Positions 30,054-38,671 of a stretch of DNA of 64,000 nt are shown one piece after another. The stretch is taken from positions 1 through 64,000 of the IMG/VR virus record IMGVR_UViG_3300037010_001382. The stretch is one strand, 5' to 3'. A model generated the notes under the pieces. That model had not been told where the DNA came from. It saw nothing but the letters and a program-made list of their open reading frames with translations, and did no database searches. Numbering within the stretch: the first letter of the stretch is position 1; every line of letters starts with the position of its first letter. The DNA comes from a virus. The translations under genes were made by a program, and so were the position numbers.

Positions 30054-30993
30054 GGCTAGCTACTATCCGAGTATGGTATTAAAACATCGTTTTTGCCCTG
30101 AACACTTAAACACAGATATATTCTTAAATGTATATGGAGGTGTAAAAGAAGAAAGAATGCAGGCAAAAGCTGCAGGAGATAAATTGAAAGATGCTACTTT
30201 AAAGCTATCAATTAATGGATCTTTTGGTATGTTTGGTAATCGTTATAGCTGGTTATTTGATCATAAAGTAAGACTGCAGATATGTGTTAATGGTCAGTTG
30301 ATGCTTGCAATGTTAATTGAAGAATTAATGTTGGAAGGAATACAGATTATAGATGCCAATACTGATGGTGTTTATGTTTATGTTCACAAGAGTAAAAAGT
30401 TGCGCTATGAAGAAATAGTGAAAGAATGGGAGAAGACAACTCTAATGGAAATGGAGCATACGAAATTTGAAAGTTTGTGGTTTGTAAATACTGCAGATTA
30501 TTTTGGTACTTATAAAGCATGGGATAAAAAACTAGCTAAAGAAGTAGTCAAAGTTAAAGAGAAAGGTATGTTTCAATCTGAAGTACAACTTGGTAAAGGT
30601 ATGGAGTTTCCTATCGTTGCTAAGTCTATTAAAGATTATTTTCTAAAAGGAGTTCCATTTGAACAGACAATTAAATCATCAGAAAACATTTTAGACTTTT
30701 GTTCTTATAAGAAGCTAAGTAGAGATACAGAATGTTGGCATGGTGGAGTTAAAGGTCAAAAGACGAATCGTTTCTACGCTTGTATTTCTGGTGCATATTT
30801 GTACAGGAGATCGCGTAATGCAGAAACAGGTAAATGGGGTAATATGGAGCACCTTCTTAAGGAATCTCCTGTTATCTTATACAATAAGTTTGATGATAAG
30901 CCTATCTCTCAGAGAAGGATAAATTATGGCTTTTATATGGCAGCAGCAAGAGCAGCAATTTATGCTATAGAAGGACAACCGAAACTATTTTAA
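30054..30993 (+). CDS. polB: DNA polymerase family B, exon 2
   Basis: G30054 completes a GTG codon with exon 1, giving DVASYYPSMVLKHRF (motif A). Motif B is KLKDATLKLSINGSFG (about 359-374 of the spliced protein), and motif C is NTDGVYVY near 418 (Asn in place of the first Asp of DTD). Exon lengths 947 and 940 add up to 629 codons, which supports the placed splice sites. An ATG at 30073 opens the same frame but would lack motif A, so translation from it would not give an active enzyme. Confidence 0.9.
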
Positions 30994-31002
30994 GAAAAAA
31001 GA

Positions 31003-31512
31003 ATGTCTGTTCAAAAAAAGAAGCTTACAAGAAAGCAATTGGATCAAAAAGTTTTGTATTTCGCATATGGTAGTAATATGCACCAACCTCGTTTGGAAGA
31101 ACGTGTTGGACGTGTTAATTTGATAGGCCCATATGTCTTACAAGACTATAAGCTTACTTTTGATACAGGTAATTTCGTATGTTCATATGCAAATGTGGAT
31201 CGTGAAGAAGGAGAAACGTGTGAAGGAGTAATCTATGAGATGACATATGCTCAACTCAGGATGCTTGATCGTTTTGAAGCTTTGTATGTACGTGTGAAAG
31301 AGGAATATAATGGCAGAAGTTTGCACATTTATATTTCTGATCATTACCGTCAACCTGAGAAACCTATAGATTTAACTATAGAATATCACACTTTACTACT
31401 CCTTGGTTGTAGAACTCATCGTTTGAATAAATCGTTAGCGATTATTCAAGCTATTGAGCCGATGCCGATGGAAATTTACTGGAAAAGAGAGATGTATTTT
31501 AGTGCTTATTGA
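31003..31512 (+). CDS. gamma-glutamylcyclotransferase-like protein, 169 aa
   Basis: ATG at 31003. The family signature YFAYGSNMHQPRLEERVG lies at about 19-36 (glycine loop that binds the gamma-glutamyl group), then TFDTGNFVCSYANVDREEGETCEGVIYEM. Such enzymes release 5-oxoproline from gamma-glutamyl amines or peptides. A second member is encoded at 38213 next to amidoligases. Its own neighbours are replication genes, so the link to the amidoligase cluster is by inference. Confidence 0.8.
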   Translation: MSVQKKKLTRKQLDQKVLYFAYGSNMHQPRLEERVGRVNLIGPYVLQDYKLTFDTGNFVCSYANVDREEGETCEGVIYEMTYAQLRMLDRFEALYVRVKEEYNGRSLHIYISDHYRQPEKPIDLTIEYHTLLLLGCRTHRLNKSLAIIQAIEPMPMEIYWKREMYFSAY

Positions 31513-31550
31513 GACTAAAGATACAAAAGATAAATAATATTATTTTATTA

Positions 31551-32297
31551 ATGAGTGAAGAGAGAAAAGAGGATAGTTACGTAAATATTCAATTCAATAT
31601 TGCGATAATACAGAGATTCAAAGAAGCCAAAATAGAAATGGATTTAATGGGTTCTGTTATGCTTATATTGTTTGGATTATTTGAAGGTAAAGAGGATTTG
31701 TTAGATTATGCAGATGATGCTAATAAAGCAAAGAGAATGGCTATACTGTATCGATATTTATGTCATAAAGGATTACTAGAAGAAGAGAAGGAAGGAAAGT
31801 TTACTTTCAAGCTTTCTAAGAACGGTACAGACTTTACTACATTTTTGAAGAATCAATATAGTGAAATGGGACTTGTAATGAGTGCCGAAGTTTTGAAACC
31901 TGTAGTTACAATAAAAGATGAGGAAGATAAGCTTGAACTAGCAGTTGGTACATGGATTGATAAATATTCAGCATTATTTCCATCGCGTGAAGATGCAGGG
32001 AAGATGTTAAGAGTACATCCTATTAGTTTAATACCAAAGATGAAAACGTTTGTTAAAAAGTATAATTATTCAGAAGAAATTATACTGAAAGCAACACGAA
32101 TCTATCTCGCGGAGCAAGAGTCCAGTCCTGATGGTTATAAATATACGCGAAGAGCTGATTATTTTATATCAAAAGATGCTGGAGAAAAATACATTTCTGA
32201 TTTGGCTACATGGTGTCAAAAAGTAGTAGACATGGAAGAAGCAGGTCTTGATCTCTCGTCAGAGAAATTAGATGGTTCATTCATGGACATAATGTAA
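31551..32297 (+). CDS. hypothetical replication-zone protein, 248 aa
   Basis: Start set at ATG 31551 (MSEERKEDSYV). Helical; N-terminal 110 residues look like a winged-helix type domain (RMAILYRYLCHKGLLEEEKE). C-terminal half (WIDKYSALFPSREDAGKMLR, then KATRIYLAEQE) resembles the helical domain of phage replication initiators or helicase loaders. Position between the polymerase and helicase supports that, but no family is certain. Confidence 0.65.
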   Translation: MSEERKEDSYVNIQFNIAIIQRFKEAKIEMDLMGSVMLILFGLFEGKEDLLDYADDANKAKRMAILYRYLCHKGLLEEEKEGKFTFKLSKNGTDFTTFLKNQYSEMGLVMSAEVLKPVVTIKDEEDKLELAVGTWIDKYSALFPSREDAGKMLRVHPISLIPKMKTFVKKYNYSEEIILKATRIYLAEQESSPDGYKYTRRADYFISKDAGEKYISDLATWCQKVVDMEEAGLDLSSEKLDGSFMDIM

Positions 32298-32402
32298 AAG
32301 AATATTAGTGAAACCAACAAAAAGTAATGACAAAAGTAAATACATTATATGCTTATTAGTAATGATGTATATATCTTGTTGTCTTATAGGAGGATGCAAT
32401 TA

Positions 32403-32570
32403 ATGGAAAGTGTAAAAAACAACATTCACCCACAAGATTGGAGTAATCAGGAATTATGTGATTATGTAATTGCTGAAGGAATTTTTACAGTTGATCAATT
32501 AATGGCTTTAGCGCCAACAAAAGATCAATTAGTTAGAATTGTACTCTTGGATGAAATTGACAAAGAGTAA
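32403..32570 (+). CDS. small helical protein, 55 aa
   Basis: ATG 32403 lies 9 bp after a good AGGAGG (32388-32393). Helical (WSNQELCDYVIAEGIFTVDQLM). The fold may be a SAP-like or SAM-like small domain. No certain family. Confidence 0.5.
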   Translation: MESVKNNIHPQDWSNQELCDYVIAEGIFTVDQLMALAPTKDQLVRIVLLDEIDKE

Positions 32571-32592
32571 GTAATTATTGGAGGAAGTATTA

Positions 32593-33666
32593 GTGAGTTT
32601 ATATGATGATGTGCTTCGTGAGATCGAAGAAAAAAAGGAAAGGAAAGAGAAGGGACTCTTCAATGGTATACCATTTCCGTACCCAAAGTGGAGGGATTAT
32701 ATTCCCTCTATAGATAAAGGTATGTATTTAGGATTACTGGCTCCTTCAGGCGTTGGTAAGAGTAGGTTTATTAGGAAAACGTTCGTCTACGATCTCTATG
32801 AGTTTTCGAAGAAGAACAAATATCCTATAAAAATACTATATTTCGCATTAGAAGATGCAAAAGTACCTGTATACAAGAAGATGATATGCCATTACTTATG
32901 GGAGAGACATCAATTTGACATAAGTCCTACACAACTTGATTCTAAGTATGTAGGATTTGATGATAGATATCTTGACATAATGAAACGTGATAAACGTTTT
33001 TTTGAAGAATTTGAGACTGATGTTGCAATAGTAAATACTTGTAGCACACCTCAAGAGATCGTTGATTACTGTAAAAGACAACATGAAAGATTTGGTGATA
33101 GCCATCATATCATTGTTATTATAGACAACTATAGTAATGTGACTAAAGATCCGCATCACAAAACAGAGTGGGAAGCAGTAAGAGAATTATCAAGGAATCA
33201 CATAAGATTAGACTTATGTAAGAAACTTAATATGACAGTGATCGCAGTTCTGCAAACAGACGTTGAATCTGACAAGAATACGTTCAGAAATTCAGACAAA
33301 GCTGCAATATCAACATTAGAGCCGAATACCGCATCTATTGGTGATATTAAAGTAATTGTACGAGATTTCTATTTATTGCTTGGCTTATTCCATCCTTGGA
33401 AATATGAGATCCCTAAATATCCTTACAAGGACGGTTATGACACTAGCATCTTAAGGAACAGATTTCGTTCTTTATTAATGTTAAAGAATAACGAGGGTGA
33501 AATGGCTCCAAGGTTGCCGTTGCTATTTGATGGTAAACATGAGCATTTTTCAGAAATGCCAACATTAGCAGAGAAAGACGCGCTTGACAAATTGTATGCG
33601 CGAATAATGAAAGAGGAGACTGAAAAGAGAGAGATGATCGCAAGAAAAGGACTATTTAATGACTAA
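32593..33666 (+). CDS. DnaB-like replicative helicase, 357 aa
   Basis: GTG 32593 chosen because GGAGG (32580-32584) is well spaced; a TTG at 32578 overlaps that site. Walker A is APSGVGKS (about 56-63), Walker B is HIIVIIDNYSNV (about 174-185). The sequence then follows the RecA-like core of DnaB/phage helicases (LSRNHIRLDLCKKLNMTVIAVLQTD). The N-terminal primase-binding domain of DnaB is missing, as in several phage forms. Works with the primase at 35162. Confidence 0.75.
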   Translation: MSLYDDVLREIEEKKERKEKGLFNGIPFPYPKWRDYIPSIDKGMYLGLLAPSGVGKSRFIRKTFVYDLYEFSKKNKYPIKILYFALEDAKVPVYKKMICHYLWERHQFDISPTQLDSKYVGFDDRYLDIMKRDKRFFEEFETDVAIVNTCSTPQEIVDYCKRQHERFGDSHHIIVIIDNYSNVTKDPHHKTEWEAVRELSRNHIRLDLCKKLNMTVIAVLQTDVESDKNTFRNSDKAAISTLEPNTASIGDIKVIVRDFYLLLGLFHPWKYEIPKYPYKDGYDTSILRNRFRSLLMLKNNEGEMAPRLPLLFDGKHEHFSEMPTLAEKDALDKLYARIMKEETEKREMIARKGLFND

Positions 33667-33671
33667 TTAAT

Positions 33672-33703
33672 TTTGGTTATGTTCTGATTATTTCGTACCT
33701 TTG
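33672..33703 (+). promoter_or_regulatory. Bacteroidota-type promoter
   Basis: TTTG (33672-33675), 20-nt gap, TACCTTTG (33696-33703). The ATG at 33727 follows 23 bases on, with AAGAGAAAG before it. Unlike the endonuclease promoters, it leaves room for a leader. Probably expresses the ATPase and SSB early. Confidence 0.8.
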
Positions 33704-33726
33704 CAGTAGAATAGTGAAGAGAAAGA

Positions 33727-34464
33727 ATGGGTAAAAGTGTATTAGTATTAGGAGAGAGTGGCTCAGGTAAATCCACTTCGATTGAAGGTTTAGATCCTAC
33801 AAAGACAACAGTGTTTAGTGCATTAGGCAAAGGTTTACCTTTTGCAAAGTCGCGAAAGCATTATACAGTCTGGAATAAAGATACAAATCCTTCAGGGAAC
33901 TTGATATTAACGTCGTCAAGTAAAGCAATTGCACAGTGGTTGCAGCATATTAACAAGAATATGTTGCACGTTACTACAGTCGTAGTAGACGATAATACGT
34001 TTCTGTCTTCTAAGGAATTAGATAGACGTAGAGATGAGACTGGCTTTGTGAAGTTTAATGATATTGCACATGACTTTTTGGTTTTGAGTGAGATAGCGAA
34101 TACATTGAGAGAAGATCTTAATGTGTACTTTATGCATCACGTACAAACTGAAGGTGATGGTATATTAGAAAACAAGACGTTTAAAGCAATGTCTAGCGGC
34201 AAAATGATTAATGAAAAACTTGGGTCTGTAGAGGCACAGTTTGAAATTGTATTATTTGCATGTAAGATGGATGGTGATGGTGAAGAAATTCTTTACAAGT
34301 TCAAGACAAGAGATAAGTATAGTACTGCTAAGACGCCTAAGGGTATGTTCACAGAGCAGTATATCGATAATGACTTGTCGATCGTTAATAAAGCAATAAA
34401 GTGCTTTTATAATGATGATTGTGAAGAAGAAGTGGTTAAAGTAATTAACAATAAAAGTAAGTAA
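33727..34464 (+). CDS. Sak4-like/AAA ATPase, 245 aa
   Basis: ATG at 33727. Walker A GESGSGKST at 9-17; Walker B HVTTVVVDDNTFLSS at about 79-93. The C-terminal half (DKYSTAKTPKGMFTEQYIDNDL) matches the phage AAA proteins related to Sak4 recombinases. In other phages such ATPases pair with single-strand annealing or SSB functions; here the SSB follows directly. Role in recombination is inference. Confidence 0.7.
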   Translation: MGKSVLVLGESGSGKSTSIEGLDPTKTTVFSALGKGLPFAKSRKHYTVWNKDTNPSGNLILTSSSKAIAQWLQHINKNMLHVTTVVVDDNTFLSSKELDRRRDETGFVKFNDIAHDFLVLSEIANTLREDLNVYFMHHVQTEGDGILENKTFKAMSSGKMINEKLGSVEAQFEIVLFACKMDGDGEEILYKFKTRDKYSTAKTPKGMFTEQYIDNDLSIVNKAIKCFYNDDCEEEVVKVINNKSK

Positions 34465-34472
34465 GTAAGAAA

Positions 34473-35096
34473 ATGGGTAAAGAAGTATTTAATTTTAAGG
34501 ATGTTGAAGTAATTAAGAATAATGGCTATTTGAAGCCTGGTCAGTATGTACTAGGTATTAAAGAAGCTAAGTTTGTAAAGCCAGATGGTAAAAAGCCAGA
34601 TGGTTCTGCTAAGACTCCTTATTTGGATATAAAATTTGGTGGTGAGCAAGGTGAAGTTTCTGCAAAGATGTATATCACTGTGAAAGCAGTTGATAGAATA
34701 CAGACTCTGTATGCTGAGTGGTTCGGTGAACGTTGTTCTAAGAGCTTTGAAGGTACAGATGCTGTAGGTGCGTTCTTTGAAATGGCATTTAGCTCTGAAA
34801 AGGCGAAGAAAGTAACAAAGTGTATTCTTGTTGAAGGGCGTCAAGCTCCTGATGGTAAGATTTATGCTGAGGTTCCTTATTCTAAGTTTATCATTGGTGA
34901 CAATGTTGAAGGTTTCAAGGAAGGACCATTTGAACCAGGTACAGGTCAGTACGTTTTCCATGTTAGGATGACTGCTCCAAATCCTTCTACGAACACAGAT
35001 GATTTAATGATTCCAGGTATGATGAGCTCTGCTCCTACTACTAACAAATCGTCTTCTGTGAATAGTAATGATATGGACGACGATTTGCCCTTCTAA
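34473..35096 (+). CDS. ssb: single-stranded DNA-binding protein, 207 aa
   Basis: ATG at 34473. Beta-rich core (YVLGIKEAKFVKPDGKK, then KTPYLDIKFGGEQG) followed by a Ser/Thr/Asn-rich linker and the acidic tail SNDMDDDLPF, the classic SSB end that recruits partner proteins. Position between the ATPase and a terminator fits a small replication operon. Confidence 0.75.
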   Translation: MGKEVFNFKDVEVIKNNGYLKPGQYVLGIKEAKFVKPDGKKPDGSAKTPYLDIKFGGEQGEVSAKMYITVKAVDRIQTLYAEWFGERCSKSFEGTDAVGAFFEMAFSSEKAKKVTKCILVEGRQAPDGKIYAEVPYSKFIIGDNVEGFKEGPFEPGTGQYVFHVRMTAPNPSTNTDDLMIPGMMSSAPTTNKSSSVNSNDMDDDLPF

Positions 35097-35120
35097 TAAT
35101 TTCAATAAAAAAGTGTTAAT

Positions 35121-35154
35121 AAGCGTGTATACTTAATTGTGTACACGCTTTTTT
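35121..35154 (+). terminator. rho-independent terminator
   Basis: AAGCGTGTATAC (35121-35132) pairs with GTGTACACGCTT (35139-35150) with one G-U pair, then T residues. It ends 7 bp before the primase gene, so the primase would need read-through or another promoter. Confidence 0.8.
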
Positions 35155-35161
35155 ATTATCT

Positions 35162-36181
35162 ATGACATATGATTTTAATCAAGTTACACCTTTAGTTAAC
35201 TTGACGCCTAATTGGATATTATCAAGAGTGAGCGATGCTCAAATCTTTTATAATTACCATGGACGTTTTAAACTAGGTGTAGCTTGTAAATCATCTCTAG
35301 ACAAAGATGAGAAACCAAGTGTTACTTTTTTTGTCGGAGATTCAGGAAGACTTATTTATTGGGATTTTAGGTATGATCGTGGATTAGATTGTTTTGCATA
35401 CATAATGAAACTTAACAATTGTAGCTTCAAACGTGCGCTTGAAATTATAGCGGAAGACTTTGGGCTGATTGATAAGAAGACTTTGTGTGTATCTGATACA
35501 GTAATGAAGGAAGCTTCAGAACTTGATTTAGATGTAAAGAAACGAACACTTATTCAGTTTACCACTAAGCCTTGGGAAACTGGTCTTGGAAAGAACTTAG
35601 CGTTCTGGAACATGTACGAGATAGACCAAGAAGAATTAGAAAAAGAGCATATTTATCCTGTTGATAGGCTCTTCTTAAACAAACAGGAAATCACTAATAC
35701 TGTAGGACATCTTCGATTTGCAAAAGTTGAGCAATATTCTGGTGGTAAAGGTGTGAAAATTTACAGTCCATTCGATTCTAAAATGAAATGGCTCAGTTCA
35801 ATTCCTTTAAATGTTCCATTTGGTTATGAGGATCTTCAGTACGAAAGTAATGAGATTATTATAACTAAATCGTTTAAAGATTTGATCATTTTGAAGAAGC
35901 TTTTTTCTGACGTAATAGCGTGTCAGAATGAATCTGAGGCAGCATTACCTGCAGATATCATTAGTACGTTAGATCGTAGATTTGACAGAAAGTTGATTAT
36001 CTTTGATAATGATGAAACAGGGCTTTCTAGCGCTTCTAAATTTAGAGATAAAGGGTTTAATACTTTTGCTATTCCTGAGACATTTAGGGCTAGATTTGGT
36101 ATTAAAGATCCAAGTGATTTTGTGAAGATATATGGGCTTGAGGCGTTTAAAGAACTTTTAAAGAAAGAAAACTTGCTGTAA
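35162..36181 (+). CDS. DnaG-type primase with TOPRIM domain, 339 aa
   Basis: ATG at 35162. The N-terminal region (about 30-100) follows the DnaG zinc domain (CKSSLDKDEKPSVTFF, then GRLIYWDFRYDRGLDCFAYIM) but lacks the usual complete set of zinc ligands. The TOPRIM core is EIIITKSFKDLIILKKL (about 238-254) and KLIIFDNDETG (about 278-288), with the conserved acidic residues. Makes RNA primers. The stop overlaps the next ATG. Confidence 0.8.
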   Translation: MTYDFNQVTPLVNLTPNWILSRVSDAQIFYNYHGRFKLGVACKSSLDKDEKPSVTFFVGDSGRLIYWDFRYDRGLDCFAYIMKLNNCSFKRALEIIAEDFGLIDKKTLCVSDTVMKEASELDLDVKKRTLIQFTTKPWETGLGKNLAFWNMYEIDQEELEKEHIYPVDRLFLNKQEITNTVGHLRFAKVEQYSGGKGVKIYSPFDSKMKWLSSIPLNVPFGYEDLQYESNEIIITKSFKDLIILKKLFSDVIACQNESEAALPADIISTLDRRFDRKLIIFDNDETGLSSASKFRDKGFNTFAIPETFRARFGIKDPSDFVKIYGLEAFKELLKKENLL

Positions 36182-36336
36182 TGAGTGACTATATCACAAA
36201 CAAAATTGTCAAAACTTATTTTGACGCGATAGTGCATTTTAATTTATTGGAGAAGGAAGTAACAAGCGTTAAACGTAAGGGTAGCGTTGTTATTATTAAC
36301 ACAGAAAAAAAGAGTTTTTTTAAAACATTGATCTAA
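36181..36336 (+). CDS. small protein, 51 aa
   Basis: ATG at 36181 overlaps the primase stop (TAATG). Hydrophobic and basic mix (IVKTYFDAIVHFNLLEKEV). Unknown. Confidence 0.45.
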   Translation: MSDYITNKIVKTYFDAIVHFNLLEKEVTSVKRKGSVVIINTEKKSFFKTLI

Positions 36337-36337
36337 T

Positions 36338-36472
36338 ATGAAATTCATTAAAGCGATTGAAAAAAAGGATGCTAATGGTAATGTTATACCTAAGCGTAAA
36401 TTACTTGTAAAAGTAACACGCGTAGCTAACAGGAAAGTTAGTAATTTGAAGAACCGCAGCTTCGAAGCTTAA
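36338..36472 (+). CDS. small basic protein, 44 aa
   Basis: ATG at 36338, one base after the preceding stop. Lys/Arg-rich (RKLLVKVTRVANRKV). Probably nucleic-acid binding. Confidence 0.5.
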   Translation: MKFIKAIEKKDANGNVIPKRKLLVKVTRVANRKVSNLKNRSFEA

Positions 36473-36524
36473 TCCTTATCTGCAGTAAAAAAAGTAAAAT
36501 AAAAAAGAAAATACAAAAACAAGT

Positions 36525-37025
36525 ATGTCTAAGAAACCAACAGTCAAGAATGTTACCGCTAACGAATTAGTTCATATCTTAAAAGCTATAAAAGGTGCTA
36601 AGATTGCTACCATTGTTACTGAAACAGATGCGAACCTGCTTAAGACTGGTAATGATTTGGGTCATGTTAGAAAACATATGACCATGAATATTATCATGAA
36701 TTTTAACTATCGCACAGCACTTGACAAGGCTTTGATAAAACAGGGTTTAGCACCTTCAAATCGTCCTGTACGTGCTCGCACGTGGGGAGAGAGAGTTCCT
36801 AATTCTCCATTTATAACGCATAAAGATGCGTTGTATCTCGAAGTGAAGTTGAACGGCAAGAAACCACGCCAAACAGTCTATAAAGTTACTAATACGCCGG
36901 TTGAAGACGCAAGGGTTGCACCTTTTGTTCCTAAATTCAAGCCACCATTGGTACACATGTATGACTTCAAGATTGAGAACGTTAAGGAAGTTCGTACTAA
37001 CGGCTTCCGTTACATAGTAGGCTAA
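36525..37025 (+). CDS. hypothetical basic protein, 166 aa
   Basis: ATG at 36525. Helical N-terminal half (ANELVHILKAIKGAKIATIV), basic C-terminal half (RPVRARTWGERVPNSPF). No family recognised. Confidence 0.65.
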   Translation: MSKKPTVKNVTANELVHILKAIKGAKIATIVTETDANLLKTGNDLGHVRKHMTMNIIMNFNYRTALDKALIKQGLAPSNRPVRARTWGERVPNSPFITHKDALYLEVKLNGKKPRQTVYKVTNTPVEDARVAPFVPKFKPPLVHMYDFKIENVKEVRTNGFRYIVG

Positions 37026-37030
37026 GAAGT

Positions 37031-37765
37031 ATGCAGCACGAAGAGGTATATATTAAACATTTTGGAAAAGAGTGGGCTGCAGTATTGCGTCCACTCTTTT
37101 TATCCAAGCCGTATAAGGAAGTGGGTCTTGCCCTGGCGAAGTTAAAGAAGGATGGCGCTCATATAACTCCTGGATATAAAAATATATTCCGAGCGTTTAA
37201 AGAATGTCCTCTTCATTCGTTACATACTATTATTATTTCTGATGATATTTATTCTGGTCTTACTTCTCAAAAGGAATGTTTGGCAGATGGAATAGCTTAT
37301 AGTTCTAATGTTAGTACAGATACCCCTCCACCCCTGAATAGCATTTTCGAAGCTATTGATTATGATGTTTTTGACTCTGAATACGTTCCTACATCAGTAT
37401 GGAAGTATGAATGGCAGGAAGCAGTTTGGGACCTGAAAACTTGGGCGAATCAAGGCATTTTAATGCTCAACAGATCGCTAACGACTCTTATTGGTACTCC
37501 ACATGCTCACACAGATTTATGGGCTCCTATTATAGATTATATTGTTTACGATACTACGTCTCGTACTCAGAATCTAGGAATTATACTTATGGGTGATCGT
37601 GTACAAGAGATAGGTAAGAGGATTAATGGCAAATCACATTTAATTCTTAAGTGTGAGAGTCCAGTAGACGCAATCGAAAGAAAGCGTTCATTCCAACACA
37701 ATCAAGTCTTTAGTGAAGTTACTAAATTTCATAAGACTATAAACAACATTAAAGTAAAATGGTAA
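37031..37765 (+). CDS. divergent uracil-DNA glycosylase (family 1), 244 aa
   Basis: The order of UNG landmarks is kept. ISDDIYSG with IAYSS (about 70-93) corresponds to GQDPYHG with LAFSV. PPPLNSIFEAI (about 97-107), WANQGILMLNRSLTT (about 138-152), LGIILMGDRVQEIGKRI (about 181-197) and CESPVDAIERKRSF (about 207-220) correspond to PPSL..I, WA.QGVLLLN..LTV, W(G)..AQ and HPSPLS. The catalytic Asp is kept, but the His of HPSPLS is not, so activity is uncertain. Expected role: remove uracil from DNA. Fits with dUTPase and SRAP in the window. Confidence 0.75.
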   Translation: MQHEEVYIKHFGKEWAAVLRPLFLSKPYKEVGLALAKLKKDGAHITPGYKNIFRAFKECPLHSLHTIIISDDIYSGLTSQKECLADGIAYSSNVSTDTPPPLNSIFEAIDYDVFDSEYVPTSVWKYEWQEAVWDLKTWANQGILMLNRSLTTLIGTPHAHTDLWAPIIDYIVYDTTSRTQNLGIILMGDRVQEIGKRINGKSHLILKCESPVDAIERKRSFQHNQVFSEVTKFHKTINNIKVKW

Positions 37766-37923
37766 CACGATCAATAGTATTGATTTTGATATGCTGTGTA
37801 TTACTGAGTTCTTGTAAAGTAATGTTTGTTATCTCTGGTTTTGATATTATGTTTGCACTATTAGTGCTAGCTATTATCATATTTGTATTGTATCTTAAGT
37901 ACAAATATCGTAACAGAAAATAA
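37759..37923 (+). CDS. small lipoprotein with membrane helix, 54 aa
   Basis: ATG at 37759, overlapping the preceding stop. Lipobox LLSSC (Cys at 18), then a hydrophobic stretch (IMFALLVLAIIIFVLYL) and a basic end. A small spanin-like or membrane peptide is possible. Confidence 0.5.
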   Translation: MVTRSIVLILICCVLLSSCKVMFVISGFDIMFALLVLAIIIFVLYLKYKYRNRK

Positions 37924-37932
37924 GAATAGCTT

Positions 37933-38208
37933 ATGTCATTATTATTACAGCCACCTACCATTAATGTTGCACGAGAAGTACATATGAAGTTTGGTGACTT
38001 CAAAGGCGCTTGCTGTCTGATAGTTTTGAAGGTGAAGTATGCAAAAGAAAAAGACTGGATTGTTCAACGATTATGGATGATTCCGGGATGGGAACAACAG
38101 GACATTTGGCAGAAAGCTTATAAGTGGATCTGGAAAGACATCAAAAAAAGGGATTATCTCATATCAGAGATTGAAGAAGCAAAATTTGACAGCTTTAAAT
38201 TAGTTTAA
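37933..38208 (+). CDS. hypothetical protein, 91 aa
   Basis: ATG at 37933. Contains IVQRLWMIPGWEQQDIWQKAYKW. No family recognised. Directly before the gamma-glutamylcyclotransferase of the amidoligase cluster. Confidence 0.6.
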   Translation: MSLLLQPPTINVAREVHMKFGDFKGACCLIVLKVKYAKEKDWIVQRLWMIPGWEQQDIWQKAYKWIWKDIKKRDYLISEIEEAKFDSFKLV

Positions 38209-38212
38209 CATT

Positions 38213-38671
38213 ATGAATGAAGTAGCGAAAGGTAAGCTGCCTGTAGAAAACCTAAGGGTTGAGATTACAGAACAAACTCCTGAAGTGTTGATGTGCGTTT
38301 ATGGTACATTACGTCAAGGAGAAGGTAACTGGGGTCGTCACTTAAGGAACACTAATAGTGAATACTTAGGTACGTACAAGACTGAGCCAAAGTTCACCCT
38401 GTATGGGCGTCGTATGCCTTTTCCTTCACTCGCACCACATGGTAATACTTCTGTTGTATATGAAGTGTTTAAGGTAAAGGATAAGAGGGTTCTGGAAGGT
38501 CTACACAACTTAGAAGGTTGTACAGGCGTTCCTGGACACAATGACAATTGGTATGACATCATACCTATTGAAACACCTCATGGTCAGGGTTGGATTTACG
38601 TCCACCATGCTGAGAGGGAATCACCAGAAGTAGTAATCGTTTCTGGCGATTGGAAGAATAAAAGTGTTTAA
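38213..38671 (+). CDS. gamma-glutamylcyclotransferase-like (AIG2) protein, 152 aa
   Basis: ATG at 38213. Family signature CVYGTLRQGEGNWGRHL (about 28-44), then VVYEVFKVKDKRVLEGLHNLEG with the usual conserved acidic turn. It opens a run of amidoligase, glutamine amidotransferase and ATP-grasp genes. In predicted phage peptide-modification systems this enzyme type trims gamma-glutamyl links. The stop shares a base with the next ATG. Confidence 0.8.
   Translation: MNEVAKGKLPVENLRVEITEQTPEVLMCVYGTLRQGEGNWGRHLRNTNSEYLGTYKTEPKFTLYGRRMPFPSLAPHGNTSVVYEVFKVKDKRVLEGLHNLEGCTGVPGHNDNWYDIIPIETPHGQGWIYVHHAERESPEVVIVSGDWKNKSV

Noticed and set aside
30073-30993. Separate polymerase gene starting at ATG 30073
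   Set aside because: It would lack polymerase motif A; spliced exons give the complete motif in frame, so it is treated as exon 2.
34551-34961. 136-aa minus-strand frame
   Set aside because: Lies wholly within the SSB gene; no start signal or motif.
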